NCBI GenBank assembly: GCA_016713725.1
Contig: JADJOO010000008.1
Span: forward strand, 144,707 to 208,706
Length of the DNA stretch: 64,000 bases
Direction: 5' to 3'
Source of the DNA: Pseudomonadota bacterium
GTDB taxonomy: Bacteria; Pseudomonadota; Gammaproteobacteria; Steroidobacterales; Steroidobacteraceae
Under the pieces are notes generated by a model, which saw only the letters and a list, made by a program, of their open reading frames with translations, did not search any database and was not told the origin of the DNA. Positions 1 to 8,827 of this stretch are shown piece by piece. Position 1 is the stretch's first letter. Each line of letters begins with the position of its first letter. Both the position numbers and the translations under genes were made by a program.

Positions 1-842
1 GAGCCCACGGTGCTCGGGCTGGCGTTCGCATTCCTGCTCGTTGGCTACGGCACGAAGGTCGGGCTCGCACCCTTGCACAACTGGTTGCCGGATGCGCATG
101 CGGAAGGCCCGACGCCGGTGTCCGCCGTGCTGTCTGGCCTGCTGCTCAACGTGGCCATGTACGCCGTGGTGCGCTGCAAGATCCTGGTCGAAGGCGCGCT
201 GCAGTCGACCCTGCCATCGAAGATCCTGATGGCCTTCGGGCTGCTCTCCGTCGTGCTGTCGGCGTTGTTCCTGTGGCGGCAGCGCGACATCAAGCGGCTG
301 TTCGCCTACTCCTCGATCGAGCACATGGGCATCATCGCCTTCGCCTTCGGCATGGGCGGTGCGGTGGCGAACTTTGCCGCGCTGCTGCACATGACGGTGC
401 ACTCGCTGACGAAGTCGGCCATATTCTTCACGGTGGGCCACGCGGCACAGAAAGCCGGCTCGCAGAAGATCGAAGACATCCGCGGACTGCTGGCGCTCAA
501 TCCAACCATCGGCTGGGGCCTCATGCTCGGCTCACTCGCGATCCTCGGGTTCCCGCCATTCGGCGTGTTCGCCAGCGAATTCCTTATCCTGACGACCGCG
601 ATGAAACAGGAGCCGTGGGCCACCCCTATCCTGCTCCTGGCCCTGGGTGTGGCTTTCGCCGCAATCTTCAGCCGCGTGCAATCGATGGTGCTCGGCCAAC
701 CGACGGGGAAGCGACTGCCACATCAGCCTGCGCTGTTGCCGGTGTTCGCACCTGGCGCTGGTGTTGCTCCTCGGCCTGTACATTTCCTCCCTACCCGGCC
801 GACTGGTATCGCGCCGCCGCCAGCATGATCGTGGGGCAATGA
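1..842 (+). CDS. hyfF: Hydrogenase-4 component F-like membrane subunit (HyfF/NuoL family), 5' cut by window edge, frameshifted 3' end
   Basis: Antiporter-like, proton-translocating membrane subunit of a hydrogenase-4/complex I type complex. Seen: hydrophobic helices throughout and the family core GLAPLHNWLPDAHAEGPTPV, followed by FAYSSIEHMGIIAF and HMTVHSLTKSAIFF, including the conserved Lys and His residues of the NuoL/HyfF proton path. The N-terminal part lies outside the window. After about position 700 the frame changes several times: family-like pieces EATATS, HLALVLLLGLYI and PPYPADWYRAAASMI occur in three different frames, ending at a TGA at 840-842. This clustering of single-base indels in 100 bases looks like sequencing error. 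The next gene starts immediately downstream, so this is the tail of a hyf-type operon. Confidence 0.85.
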   Translation, partial: AHGARAGVRIPARWLRHEGRARTLAQLVAGCACGRPDAGVRRAVWPAAQRGHVRRGALQDPGRRRAAVDPAIEDPDGLRAALRRAVGVVPVAAARHQAAVRLLLDRAHGHHRLRLRHGRCGGELCRAAAHDGALADEVGHILHGGPRGTESRLAEDRRHPRTAGAQSNHRLGPHARLTRDPRVPAIRRVRQRIPYPDDRDETGAVGHPYPAPGPGCGFRRNLQPRAIDGARPTDGEATATSACAVAGVRTWRWCCSSACTFPPYPADWYRAAASMIVGQ

Positions 843-843
843 A

Positions 844-2376
844 GTGAGCCTATCGCGCTGGATCACTCCGGCAACGTCGACACGCGGAAGGCGCCGACTC
901 ACACCTTGTGCTCGACCCGGGTGAGTGGCGTGACCTGGCACAGGACATTGCAGCCGCCGGTGGACGATTGCTGGCGCTCTGGGGAACCAACCGGGTCGGG
1001 CGGTGCGACACGCTCCATGCGGTTGCCATCGCGCCGCCACGCGTTCTCTTGATCGAAGTGCAGATCGCGGACGGCACCAGGCAGTACCCCGGCGTCGAGG
1101 ACGTGTTCGCAGCGGCCGGCCGCATGCAGCGAGCCGTGTTCGATCTCTGCGGCCTGCGTTCGACCGACCGGGACACCCGGCCGTGGCTGCGCCATGCGGC
1201 CTGGCCCGAGGGCGCGTTCCCACTGGCAGCCGACCCGATGCCCTCGATGCCCCGGTCGCCGATCGACGACTACGCGTTCGTGCGGGTCGAGGGCGACGGC
1301 GTGCATGAGATTGCGGTCGGGCCGGTGCACGCCGGCATCATCGAACCCGGCCACTTCCGCTTCTCCGTGGTGGGTGAAAAAGTACTGCGGCTCGAAGAGC
1401 GCCTGGGTTACGTGCACAAGGGTATCGAGCGACGCTTCACCGAACTGCCGATCCTGGACGGACACCGCCTTGCGGCACGAGTGTCCGGTGACTCGGGCGT
1501 GGCCTTTGCATGGTCCTATTGCCAGGCACTCGAACGCATGACGGGGACCGCTGTGCCAGCGCGAGCGTCCTGGCTGCGTGCGCTGGCGCTGGAACTCGAG
1601 CGCATCGCCAACCACCTCGGCGACCTCGGCGCACTCGGCAACGATGCCGGGTTCGCCTTCGGGCTCGCGCAGTTCTCGCGCCTGAAAGAGCACGTGTTGC
1701 GCGCAACGGAGCAAGCGCTCGGACAACGCTACCTGCTCGACCTGGTCGTTCCGGGCGGCACGCGCAACGACCTCGCTCCGGCCGGTGCCCTGGGGCTGGA
1801 CGAGTGCCTGATGCAAGTCACCGATGAGGTGGCCGTGTTGCGTGGGATCTACGAAGAGCACACCGGCCTGCGGGATCGATTCGCCGGTGCCGGCACCGTG
1901 TTGCCCGAACTTGCAGCCGGGCTCGGGCTGGTCGGCCTTGCCGGGCGCGCCAGCGGACAGACGCTCGATCTGCGTGTGGATACGGCGTGCGCGCCCTACG
2001 ATCAGCTCGCCGTGCGCCGGTGCACCCAGCAGGACGGCGACGTGCTCGCGCGAGTCACGATCCGTTTCGACGAACTGGTCGAGTCGGTGCGTATCGTCCG
2101 GCGAGTCTTACGTGCGATGCCGTCCGGCGAATATGTGGTGGCCGTACCCATGCCGGAGCCCGGAACCGTCGGCGTCGGGCTCATCGAGGCATGGCGCGGG
2201 CCCGTCATCGTGGGCCTGGAGGCAGGACCGGACGGGAGCATCCTGCGCTGCCATCCGCAGGACCCGTCCTGGCACAACTGGCCCGCACTCGAGCACGCGA
2301 TCATGGCAACATCGTTCCCGACTTTCCGCTCATCAACAAGTCGTTCAACTTGTCCTACAGCGGTCACGATCTCTGA
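844..2376 (+). CDS. Hydrogenase-4 large subunit-like protein (HyfG; NuoC-NuoD fusion) lacking Ni-Fe cysteines, frameshifted
   Basis: Homologue of the HyfG/EchE-type large subunit with an N-terminal NuoC-like part and a C-terminal NuoD-like part. The continuous reading frame starts at GTG 908. A GTG at 844, directly after the hyfF stop, is a better-placed start but needs frame changes. NuoD-like landmarks include PGHFRFSV, YVHKGIERR and LELERIANHLGDLG. The position of the first hydrogenase CxxC (RVCGICG in HyfG) reads RVSGDSG at about 1481-1499. The C-terminal DPCYSC position reads NLSYSG just before the stop. All four Ni ligands are therefore absent. A one-base deletion near 2305 shifts the end; the family-like tail PDFPLINKSFNLSYSGHDL runs to TGA 2374-2376. 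Likely an Ehr-type, non-hydrogenase subunit. Confidence 0.85.
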
Positions 2377-2385
2377 TCCACGCCC

Positions 2386-2922
2386 ATGCTCAGGACACTG
2401 CAACAGATATTGAAGACCGGTATCGTCACCGAAGCTCCGCCCGCTCCGGCGGACGAGCTGCGCGTGCGCGAAGCGCTGGAATCGCGCATCCGCGCAGTGC
2501 TCGGGCGTGCACTGTGCATCCGCGAAGTGGATGCAGGCTCCTGCAATGGCTGCGAACTCGAGATCCATGCGCTCGACAACCCGATCTACAGCATCGAGTC
2601 GCTCGGCATCCGCTTCGTTGCCAGCCCGCGTCATGCAGACCTGCTGCTGGTGACTGGCCCGGTGTCGCGTCACATGGAGGTCGCGCTCCGTCGCACGTAC
2701 GACGCCACACCCGACCCGAAGCTGGTGGTGGCGGTAGGAGACTGCGGCGCTTGCGGCGGAATCTTCGGCAGCAGTTATGCCAGCTGCGGCGCTGTCGCAA
2801 ACGTGATTCCGGTGGATGTCGTGGTGCCGGGATGCCCGCCGTCCCCGACGCGCCTCCTGGCCGGCATTCTTGCCGCGATCTCGAAATCGGCCCCCGAATC
2901 GACCGGCCACCGGGGCCAGTGA
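2386..2922 (+). CDS. hyfI: Hydrogenase-4 small subunit-like protein (HyfI/NuoB family)
   Basis: Small electron-transfer subunit expected to hold one proximal [4Fe-4S] cluster next to the large subunit. Length of 178 residues fits the NuoB/HyfI family. Cluster ligands are intact: SCNGCE (Cys53 and Cys56, the spaced CxxC of group 4 hydrogenases rather than the CC pair of complex I), GDCGACGG (Cys120) and VPGCPPSP (Cys150). The gene follows the hyfG homologue by 9 bases, so the two are co-transcribed. The retained cluster, together with the lost Ni ligands in the partner, suggests electron transfer without hydrogen chemistry. That step is inference. Confidence 0.9.
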   Translation: MLRTLQQILKTGIVTEAPPAPADELRVREALESRIRAVLGRALCIREVDAGSCNGCELEIHALDNPIYSIESLGIRFVASPRHADLLLVTGPVSRHMEVALRRTYDATPDPKLVVAVGDCGACGGIFGSSYASCGAVANVIPVDVVVPGCPPSPTRLLAGILAAISKSAPESTGHRGQ

Positions 2923-2995
2923 CCGAATGGCTCATCTGGGCATTGCTGAGGACGTGGGTATGGTTCGACAGTCAAGCTGATGCAGGAGGACAAGC

Positions 2996-3460
2996 GTGCT
3001 GAAGATCGATCTCAAGAACGCGCCATCAGGGTCTGGCTCCAGCTACCCGGCACCCTTCGACGAACCCTGTCGCGGCCGCAGTTGGCACCGACTTGGCGTC
3101 GCAGCCGGACTGACGCACCTGGGCGTCAACCTCGTGCGACTTACGCCCGGCGCCTGGTCGAGCCAGCGACATTGGCACACCCACGAGGACGAATTCGTCT
3201 ACGTGCTGTCGGGTGAACTCGTGCTGGTGACGGACGAAGGGGAGGAAGTGCTGGTCGCTGGCGACAGCGCGGGCTTTCCAGCGGGCGTGCGCAACGGCCA
3301 CTGCCTGCAGAATCGGTCGCGAGCGGACGCAACGTTCCTGGTCGCCGGCAACCGCAGCCACGAGGATGGCGGCGAATACTCGGACATCGACATGGCCTTC
3401 AAGCCAGGCCGCTACACGGGTGGCGGCGGCTACTTTCACAAGGACGGGAGTCCGTACTGA
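2996..3460 (+). CDS. Cupin domain protein
   Basis: Single-domain cupin of 154 residues. A GTG start at 2996 is supported by a strong AGGAGG ribosome-binding site at 2983-2988. Cupin motif 1 reads HWHTHEDEFVYVLSGE (His, His and Glu metal ligands), followed by a turn ending GDSAGFPAGVRNGHCLQN as motif 2. Similar small cupins are annotated as sugar-phosphate isomerase-like or of unknown function, and no substrate can be assigned. It lies 73 bases after hyfI in the same direction and may belong to that transcript, but a functional link is not shown. It ends convergent with the minus-strand gene at 3486. Confidence 0.75.
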   Translation: MLKIDLKNAPSGSGSSYPAPFDEPCRGRSWHRLGVAAGLTHLGVNLVRLTPGAWSSQRHWHTHEDEFVYVLSGELVLVTDEGEEVLVAGDSAGFPAGVRNGHCLQNRSRADATFLVAGNRSHEDGGEYSDIDMAFKPGRYTGGGGYFHKDGSPY

Positions 3461-3485
3461 CCGGCGCGCTGCGTGCCGACTTCGC

Positions 3486-4462
3486 TCAATCAAGTGGCGG
3501 ATGAGCGAAACCGGCATTGAACGGCGTAGCCAGTGGCCGCATCACGATGCCGGGCCGCGCCGCGCAAACGATGGGAATGGCGTTGATGACCGTGCCGGCG
3601 ACGGCGATCTGCTCGGCCGAAGTCGGTGACGTCCCCTGCCCGCTTTTCCATGTCGAGCGAGATACGCACACCCGGCTGCCCTTGCACGTGGATTCGCCAC
3701 AGCGGTGGGTGCGGGTCGTCGAGGTGTGCCGTCTCCATGTACCAGTGTATGGACATGGTGAGACGCGGCGAGCCCTGCACGATTCCGCGCCACCGCCAGT
3801 TGAAGTGGCTGACCCGCCCCATCGGGATCACCCCGGCGCCGATCTGCAGATCCGTCGACGCCGGAAAAACCCGGTGCTCGGTCTCCACGCGCTCGAGCGG
3901 CATGCCCAATCGCTCAGCCATGGTGGACAGGACTTCCGCATACATCCCATTGAGCGACGACGACGGGCCCCAGGCCGGATCGTTCGGGTCGACGGCGTTC
4001 GGTTCCGCGCCGAACCCGAGAACCTTGAAGACGTAGTCGGGACTGCGAACCGCCCGGCAGTCCACGCTTTCGACACGCCCCGCCTTTCCGGCATGCAGCC
4101 TCCAGTGCCGCCACTCGTTCGCCACCCCAATGCTGCGGCCGGCTGTAGCCGTTGATGCTGATGACGTTCTTGCCCGCCGCCAGCAGGCGCAGGATGTCCG
4201 CATCGTGCGAACCGTAAGGCGGTGCCAGCCGCGCGGCATGAATGACGACGTCGGCGTCCAGCGCGAGGATCTCATCGACGTTGCGCGTGGCGAGGACACC
4301 GGTGGGTTCACGTCGTGCGATGGTCCCTGCGTCCATGGCGTCCTTGTCGGCGCCATAGACGTAGACGCCGACAAGTTCCATCGCCGGATGATCGATCACC
4401 GCGCGCAGGCAGTTCTTACCCATGCCGCCGGTAGCCCACTGCACGACCTTGTACTTCTTCAT
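3486..4462 (-). CDS. Dihydrodipicolinate reductase-like NAD(P)-dependent oxidoreductase, frameshifted twice
   Basis: Starts MKKYKVVQWATGGMGKNCL, a Rossmann opening of the dihydrodipicolinate-reductase/amine-dehydrogenase-like family. The N-terminal part (VVIHAARLAPPYGSHDADIL, then NVISINGYS) is in one frame down to about 4100. The middle (GMYAEVLSTMAERLGMPLER, then RVSHFNWRWRG) is in a second frame. The end (AGTVINAIPIVCAARPGIV) is in a third frame, stopping at 3486. All pieces are in order and none is missing, so two single-base errors explain the breaks. The start overlaps the stop of the GNAT gene by four bases (ATGA), which indicates an operon with it. The natural substrate is unknown. 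Confidence 0.7.
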
Positions 4463-5055
4463 GTTTGCCCCGTGCGACTGCGGCCGTGCGAGCGCACCGC
4501 TCGCTTCGCGTCGAGCGGCGACAGCGACGCAAGGAACACGCGATCAATCTGCCGATCCGACCCGACCATGTAATGAGTGAAACCGATCTCGTCAAATCCA
4601 GCCTTGCGATAAAAGGCCATGGCGCGAGCGTTGCGCTCCCAGACACCGAGCCACGCATACCGGCCGCCGAGCTTGCGCGCCGCATCAAGTGCGAGTTCCA
4701 TGAGTCGCGACGTCAAGCCGGTCCCGCGGACCGACCGGTCGGCGTAGAACCGCTGGAGTTCGACCGCGTCCGGCATCGTAACGCAGGGGGGCGGCGCGTC
4801 GTTCAGGCGGACTTGCGCAAAGGCGACGATACGCGCGTCCTGCAGCGCCAGCAGCGTAATCACCGTCGGATCCGCGAGTTCACGCGCCTGCAGGTCGGTC
4901 CGATAGGTCGCGGCTGCGTGGGCCTGCAGGTCGTCCGCGCTCGTAGCGTCGCCAAATGCTTCGGCGAATGTTCGTGCAGCGAACGCCGCAAGCCCTGCGG
5001 CGTCGCCGACCACACCGCGCCGGATCACTACCTCGGGTTCCGCTGGAATCGACAA
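4459..5055 (-). CDS. GNAT family N-acetyltransferase
   Basis: Complete 198-residue GNAT protein. The acetyl-CoA binding motif A region reads RFYADRSVRGTGLTSRLME (the RGTG form of Q/RxxGxG/A), and motif B follows as YAWLGVWERNARAMAFYRKA. The closing strand KAGFDEIGFTHYMVGSD is typical of the RimI-like branch. The acceptor cannot be predicted. Its stop overlaps the start of the downstream oxidoreductase gene. It is preceded by a 26-base gap from the glycosyltransferase gene, so all genes from 7223 down to 3486 may be one transcript. Confidence 0.85.
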   Translation of the reverse strand: MSIPAEPEVVIRRGVVGDAAGLAAFAARTFAEAFGDATSADDLQAHAAATYRTDLQARELADPTVITLLALQDARIVAFAQVRLNDAPPPCVTMPDAVELQRFYADRSVRGTGLTSRLMELALDAARKLGGRYAWLGVWERNARAMAFYRKAGFDEIGFTHYMVGSDRQIDRVFLASLSPLDAKRAVRSHGRSRTGQT

Positions 5056-5081
5056 AGTCCCCTGAGTCCTGTCATACGCTC

Positions 5082-6140
5082 TCAGGTTGACTGCGCGGAC
5101 TCGCGCGCCCGCTTCGCGCGCTCGAAGTCGCGGAGCGCTTCTGCGGCGGCCTGCTCGTTACCTGAGGCCTTGTACGCCCAATGGAGCACGTCGAACGGGC
5201 CCTCGTACAGACCGGGTGGATGCCGGAAGCCGATGCGCTCGAACTGCGCGCCACGGCCCCTGAACAGCCCGTTGGCAATCGCCACGTTCGACCAGGCCAC
5301 GGCATCGTCGTAGCGCTGGGCCTTGTAGGCCGCGAATCCCGCGAGCCAGGCGAGTTCGGCCGTGGCGGGACGAATGGCAAGGCCCGCCGCACAGAACTGC
5401 ACGGCGTCGGGCCAGCGCAGCAGGCTGCAGCAGCATTCGGCGGCGCCATAGCACGCCCACGCCCCCTCCTCTTCCCAGCCGCGCAGTTCGGCACAGGTGC
5501 GGAACGCATCGATCGCCGCCGCGAACTCGCCCAGGTGCTTGTGCGAAGCGCCAAGGTAGTAGTACCAACGTGCCTGCTTCGCATGCTGCTTCGTGTAGCG
5601 CTTGAGAATCGCCACGTCGCGTTCGAACTTGCGACGGGTAGCCGCGGGGTCCTTCGGCAGTTCGTGGAACCGGACACCGCGCAGGCTCAGTGTCCCGGCA
5701 GCGGTCCGTCCCATGAGGCATTCATGCGTCGGGCCCTCCCATCGCACTTTCGCCGGCAGGCGCACGATGCGTTCTTTCGAGTAGCTGCCGACGTCGTCGA
5801 CCACCATGCAGACCTGCGCCGGCGTGCGAGCCAGGACGCGAGCCAGGTCGAAGTCCCGGTCGAACAGCAGTCGCTCGTCCGTGTCGAGCGTGACAGCCCA
5901 GGTTGCGCCGGCCTCTGCGGCGGCTTCGAGTGCGAAATTTCTTGCCGCGGCGAAATCGTTCTTCCAGGGAAACTCGCGGAGCAGCAGCTTGTCGCCCGCC
6001 ACCCGGCGCGCAACGTCGACAGTGTCGTCGTTCGCACCCGTGTCGATCACGATGCAACGGTCGACCTGCTGCAGCACTGACGCCAGCGCGTCGCCGATGA
6101 TGTCGGCATTGCTGGCCGTCAGTGTCGTGGAGACGATCAT
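5082..6140 (-). CDS. Family 2 glycosyltransferase with C-terminal TPR-like region
   Basis: 352 residues, complete. The N-terminal half is a GT-A fold: MIVSTTLTASNADIIGDAL, CIVIDTGANDDTVDVARR, FPWKNDFAAARNFALE, and the metal-binding DxD-like TLDTDERL. The C-terminal half (from about residue 190) is a set of alpha-helical repeats (KQARWYYYLGASHKHLGEF, EEEGAWACYGAAECCCSLL), resembling tetratricopeptide repeats. This architecture is common in bacterial glycan and O-antigen modification enzymes. Donor and acceptor cannot be read from sequence. It lies 18 bases downstream of the alcohol dehydrogenase. Confidence 0.85.
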   Translation of the reverse strand: MIVSTTLTASNADIIGDALASVLQQVDRCIVIDTGANDDTVDVARRVAGDKLLLREFPWKNDFAAARNFALEAAAEAGATWAVTLDTDERLLFDRDFDLARVLARTPAQVCMVVDDVGSYSKERIVRLPAKVRWEGPTHECLMGRTAAGTLSLRGVRFHELPKDPAATRRKFERDVAILKRYTKQHAKQARWYYYLGASHKHLGEFAAAIDAFRTCAELRGWEEEGAWACYGAAECCCSLLRWPDAVQFCAAGLAIRPATAELAWLAGFAAYKAQRYDDAVAWSNVAIANGLFRGRGAQFERIGFRHPPGLYEGPFDVLHWAYKASGNEQAAAEALRDFERAKRARESAQST

Positions 6141-6158
6141 TGCGGCGGCTCAGCCCTG

Positions 6159-7223
6159 TCACAAGGTCTGCATGTCGATGACGAAGCGGTAACGCACGTC
6201 GCCCCTGGCCATGCGCTCGAACGCTTCGTTGATCCGCGGCATCGTGGTCATCTCGCAGTCGGCGGCGACGCCCTTCGCGGCACAGAAATCGAGCAGCTCC
6301 TGGGTCTCGGCAATGCCACCGATAGCCGAGCCCGAAAGCGACTTGCGTCCGCCGATCAGGAGACGGCTGCTGAACGCCGGAATCGTGTCGATCACGCCGA
6401 CGAGCACCAGCGCCCCGTGGGTGCGGACGAGCCGCAGGTACGGATCGAGTTCGTGTACCACGGGAATCGTATCGAGGACGAAATCGAACGTGCCGGTCGC
6501 TCGTTTCATCGCGTCGGTGTCTGACGCAAGCAGCACGTGGTGCGCGCCAAGTGCCTTCGCCTCGCCGGCCTTGGCCGCGGAACGCGTGAGCACCGTCACT
6601 TCAGCACCCATGGCGTGCGCAAGCTTCACGCCCATGTGACCGAGACCGCCGAGACCCGCCACCGCCACCTTCGAACCCGGCCCCACTTTCCAGTGCCTGA
6701 GCGGCGAATAGGTGGTGATGCCGGCACAGAGCAGGGGCGCCGCACGCGCCGGGTCGAGGCCGTCAGGCATTCGCAGCACAAATTCCTCGCGCACGACGAT
6801 GTGCGAAGAATAGCCGCCGAACGTGATCTCACCGCTCTGGCGATCTTTGCCGTTGTAGGTGAGCGTGGAGCCCTTCTGGCAGAATACTTCGCGTCCTGCC
6901 TTGCATTCGCCGCATTCCCTGCAACTGTCCACCAGGCAGCCGACCGCGACCCAGTCGCCCGATTTGTAGCGTTTCGCCGCTGGGCCAACGGCTGCAACCT
7001 GCCCGACGATCTCGTGTCCGGGGATGCAGGGATAGATCGTGTTGCGCCAGTCGTTGCGTGCCTGGTGCAAGTCCGAGTGGCAGACGCCGCAATAGCGGAT
7101 GTCGATCCGCACGTCGTTGTCGCGCAGCGCCCGCCGCGTGAAGGCATGAGGAGCCAATGGGCTCGCGGCATCGGCTGCGGCATAGCCGCGGCAAGGAGTC
7201 GATTCAGGAGTAGCCTTGGTCAT
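6159..7223 (-). CDS. Zinc-dependent NAD(P)-dependent alcohol dehydrogenase (YahK/AdhA type)
   Basis: Medium-chain dehydrogenase that reduces aldehydes or oxidises alcohols in the cytoplasm. I place the start at ATG 7221-7223, giving 354 residues, close to the usual length of about 350; the frame stays open much further upstream without homology. Catalytic zinc ligands: Cys45 in YCGVCHSD and His70-Glu71 in PGHE. Structural zinc site: Cys101, Cys104, Cys107 and Cys115 in a CxxCxxC(x7)C block. NAD(P) loop: AGLGGLGHMGVKLA. This matches the broad-specificity cinnamyl-alcohol-dehydrogenase-like YahK subfamily. The physiological substrate is unknown. Confidence 0.9.
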   Translation of the reverse strand: MTKATPESTPCRGYAAADAASPLAPHAFTRRALRDNDVRIDIRYCGVCHSDLHQARNDWRNTIYPCIPGHEIVGQVAAVGPAAKRYKSGDWVAVGCLVDSCRECGECKAGREVFCQKGSTLTYNGKDRQSGEITFGGYSSHIVVREEFVLRMPDGLDPARAAPLLCAGITTYSPLRHWKVGPGSKVAVAGLGGLGHMGVKLAHAMGAEVTVLTRSAAKAGEAKALGAHHVLLASDTDAMKRATGTFDFVLDTIPVVHELDPYLRLVRTHGALVLVGVIDTIPAFSSRLLIGGRKSLSGSAIGGIAETQELLDFCAAKGVAADCEMTTMPRINEAFERMARGDVRYRFVIDMQTL

Positions 7224-7302
7224 CTCTGGTCCTGCGGGGGCGTGAGCGGCGCTCGAGCCGGGTACTCTGGGATCGAGCGCTGGATCGAGGCCATTTTTCC
7301 TG

Positions 7303-7308
7303 ATTATA
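7303..7308 (-). promoter_or_regulatory. Candidate -10 element upstream of the alcohol dehydrogenase
   Basis: A perfect TATAAT read on the minus strand, about 80 bases upstream of the chosen ATG at 7223. No convincing -35 hexamer is visible at the right spacing, so this is only a candidate. The rest of 7224-7525 holds no recognisable gene. It may contain remains of the missing 5' end of the gamma-glutamyltransferase gene; an ATG at 7399 opens a frame without homology. Confidence 0.35.
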
Positions 7309-7525
7309 GACATGCGGATGGCGGGCACCTGCAGCGGGCGAAACCGGCCGAACGTTTGCGCTAGGATTTCGACCCCGGCCACCTCGATGGATTCCGCATG
7401 AACCCGCTTCGTCCTCACTGCGCCCGGCCCTCGCGCGCGCGGGGGGCGGCGCTTGTGGGGCAACCCCTGCCGGGACAGGCCGACGCACCCGAGGCCGCGT
7501 CGACGGGCTTGGGCGGACCGTCGCG

Positions 7526-8627
7526 ATGCCACCGGGGGGACGCGCCGTGTGGGGGACCGTAGCGGGTCTCTGGGAAGCGCATCGGCGTTACGGCAGGCTG
7601 CCGTGGCGCGACGTGATCGAGCCCGCAGTGCAACTGGCGCAGCGTGGGTTCCAGGTTCCACCCCTGCTGGCTGAGCGGGCCACGGCTGAACAGCCGCGCT
7701 TCGAGCGCACCAACTTCACGCAGTATTTTAGCGGACTGCGCAATGGTGCCTAGTTCCGGCAGCCCGAACTCGCCGCGACCCTCAAGCGAATTCAGAGTTC
7801 CGGTCCAGGCGGCTTCTACGAGGGAGAGACGGCGGACCTGATCGTCGGCGAGATACAGCGCGGTGGCGGGTTGATCACGCTGCAGGACCTGCTCAAATAC
7901 CGCGCCGTTTGGCGTGAACCGCTGCGCAGCTCCTGGCGCGACCAGACCCTGCTGTCGTCGCCGCCGCCGAGTTCAGGCGGCTTCGCACTGTTGCAGTTCC
8001 TGGGAATGAAAGACGCGCGCGCCGTTGACTTCGAGGGCGTCGCGCACAACTCACCCCAGTACGTGCACCTCGTGGCTGAGATCGCCAAGCGGGTGTATGC
8101 CGACCGCGCCGAGTATGCGGGCGACCCGGCATTCGCCGAGGTGCCGATCGCCCGGCTGGCGGGGGGGGGGGGGGGGCCCGGGCCGCCACCCCCCCGGGCT
8201 GGGGCGGGGGCCCGGGCCCCCGGGGGCGCGGTCGTGCCGGCGCGGTTTCTGCTCAATAACGAGATGGACGACTTCAGCGCCAAGGCCGGCGTGCCGAACG
8301 TGTACGGGCTGCTCGGCGGCGACGCGAATGCCATCCAGCCCGGCAAGCGCATGTTGTCGTCGATGTCGCCGACGATGCTGCTCGACCGCGATGGCCGCGT
8401 CTCGATGGTCGTGGGCTCGATGGGCGGCTCGACCATCATCACCGGCGTCTTCCAGGTTCTGGTCGACTTCGTCGACTTCCGCATGACTGGCCGCCCTGCG
8501 GCAGCGGGGTTATACGGTGGAACCGCATGCATGGCCGCTCGGCGACGTGCAGCTCATCGTTCGCACTCAGGCAGGCTGGGATGCCGCGTCCGACCCGCGC
8601 GGCCGCGGCGAGGTGCGCCGTTGCTGA
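7526..8627 (+). pseudogene. Gamma-glutamyltransferase fragments (broken, catalytic core missing)
   Basis: Pieces of one gamma-glutamyltransferase in order but in several frames. VWGTVAGLWEAHRRYGRLPW is the large-subunit middle. FYEGETADLIVGEIQRGGG and LITLQDLLKYRAVWREPLR follow, then SPPPSSGGFALLQFLGM and RVYADRAEYAGDPAF. After the tract at 8161-8231 come RFLLNNEMDDFSAKAGVPN, SMSPTMLLDRDGRVSMVVGS and GSTIITGVFQVLVDFVDF. The tail DVQLIVRTQAGWDAASDPRG ends at TGA 8625-8627. Missing are the N-terminal part (about 100 residues including any signal peptide) and the autocleavage region with the catalytic Thr, which should lie exactly where the G/C tract sits. It is either a real pseudogene or a damaged consensus. 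Confidence 0.8.
8161..8231. other. Nearly pure G/C tract replacing the gamma-glutamyltransferase core
   Basis: Sixteen consecutive G (8161-8176), then blocks of C and G with only one A and one T in about 70 bases. It encodes only Gly/Pro/Ala/Arg and separates two well-conserved gamma-glutamyltransferase segments that should be joined by a much longer stretch. The composition is unlike any neighbouring coding sequence. It is most simply a sequencing or gap-filling artefact. Confidence 0.7.
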
Positions 8628-8827
8628 ACCGTGAACCGTGAAACAGACTGAAGTGCCCGGGCTGGAAATTTCTGAACTGTTGCGGATCTAATACATTGGC
8701 GTATATTCGAGCTGTAGACGGCTGATTCTCCACGGTTTTTACTTATCACACTGATTTGTAGACCAAGGATTAAGAGTCAAGTCTAGTGGATTGAAAAACA
8801 ACAGCTTTCTGATGTCAGGGGCGTGCG
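8628..8827 (+). promoter_or_regulatory. AT-richer intergenic region with candidate promoter
   Basis: A 200-base gap, clearly richer in A+T than the surrounding coding sequence. A possible sigma-70 promoter is TTGCGG (8680-8685) and TATATT (8702-8707) with a 16-base spacer, pointing to the small gene at 8828. The -35 match is weak (3 of 6). No gene, tRNA or long repeat is visible here. Confidence 0.35.
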
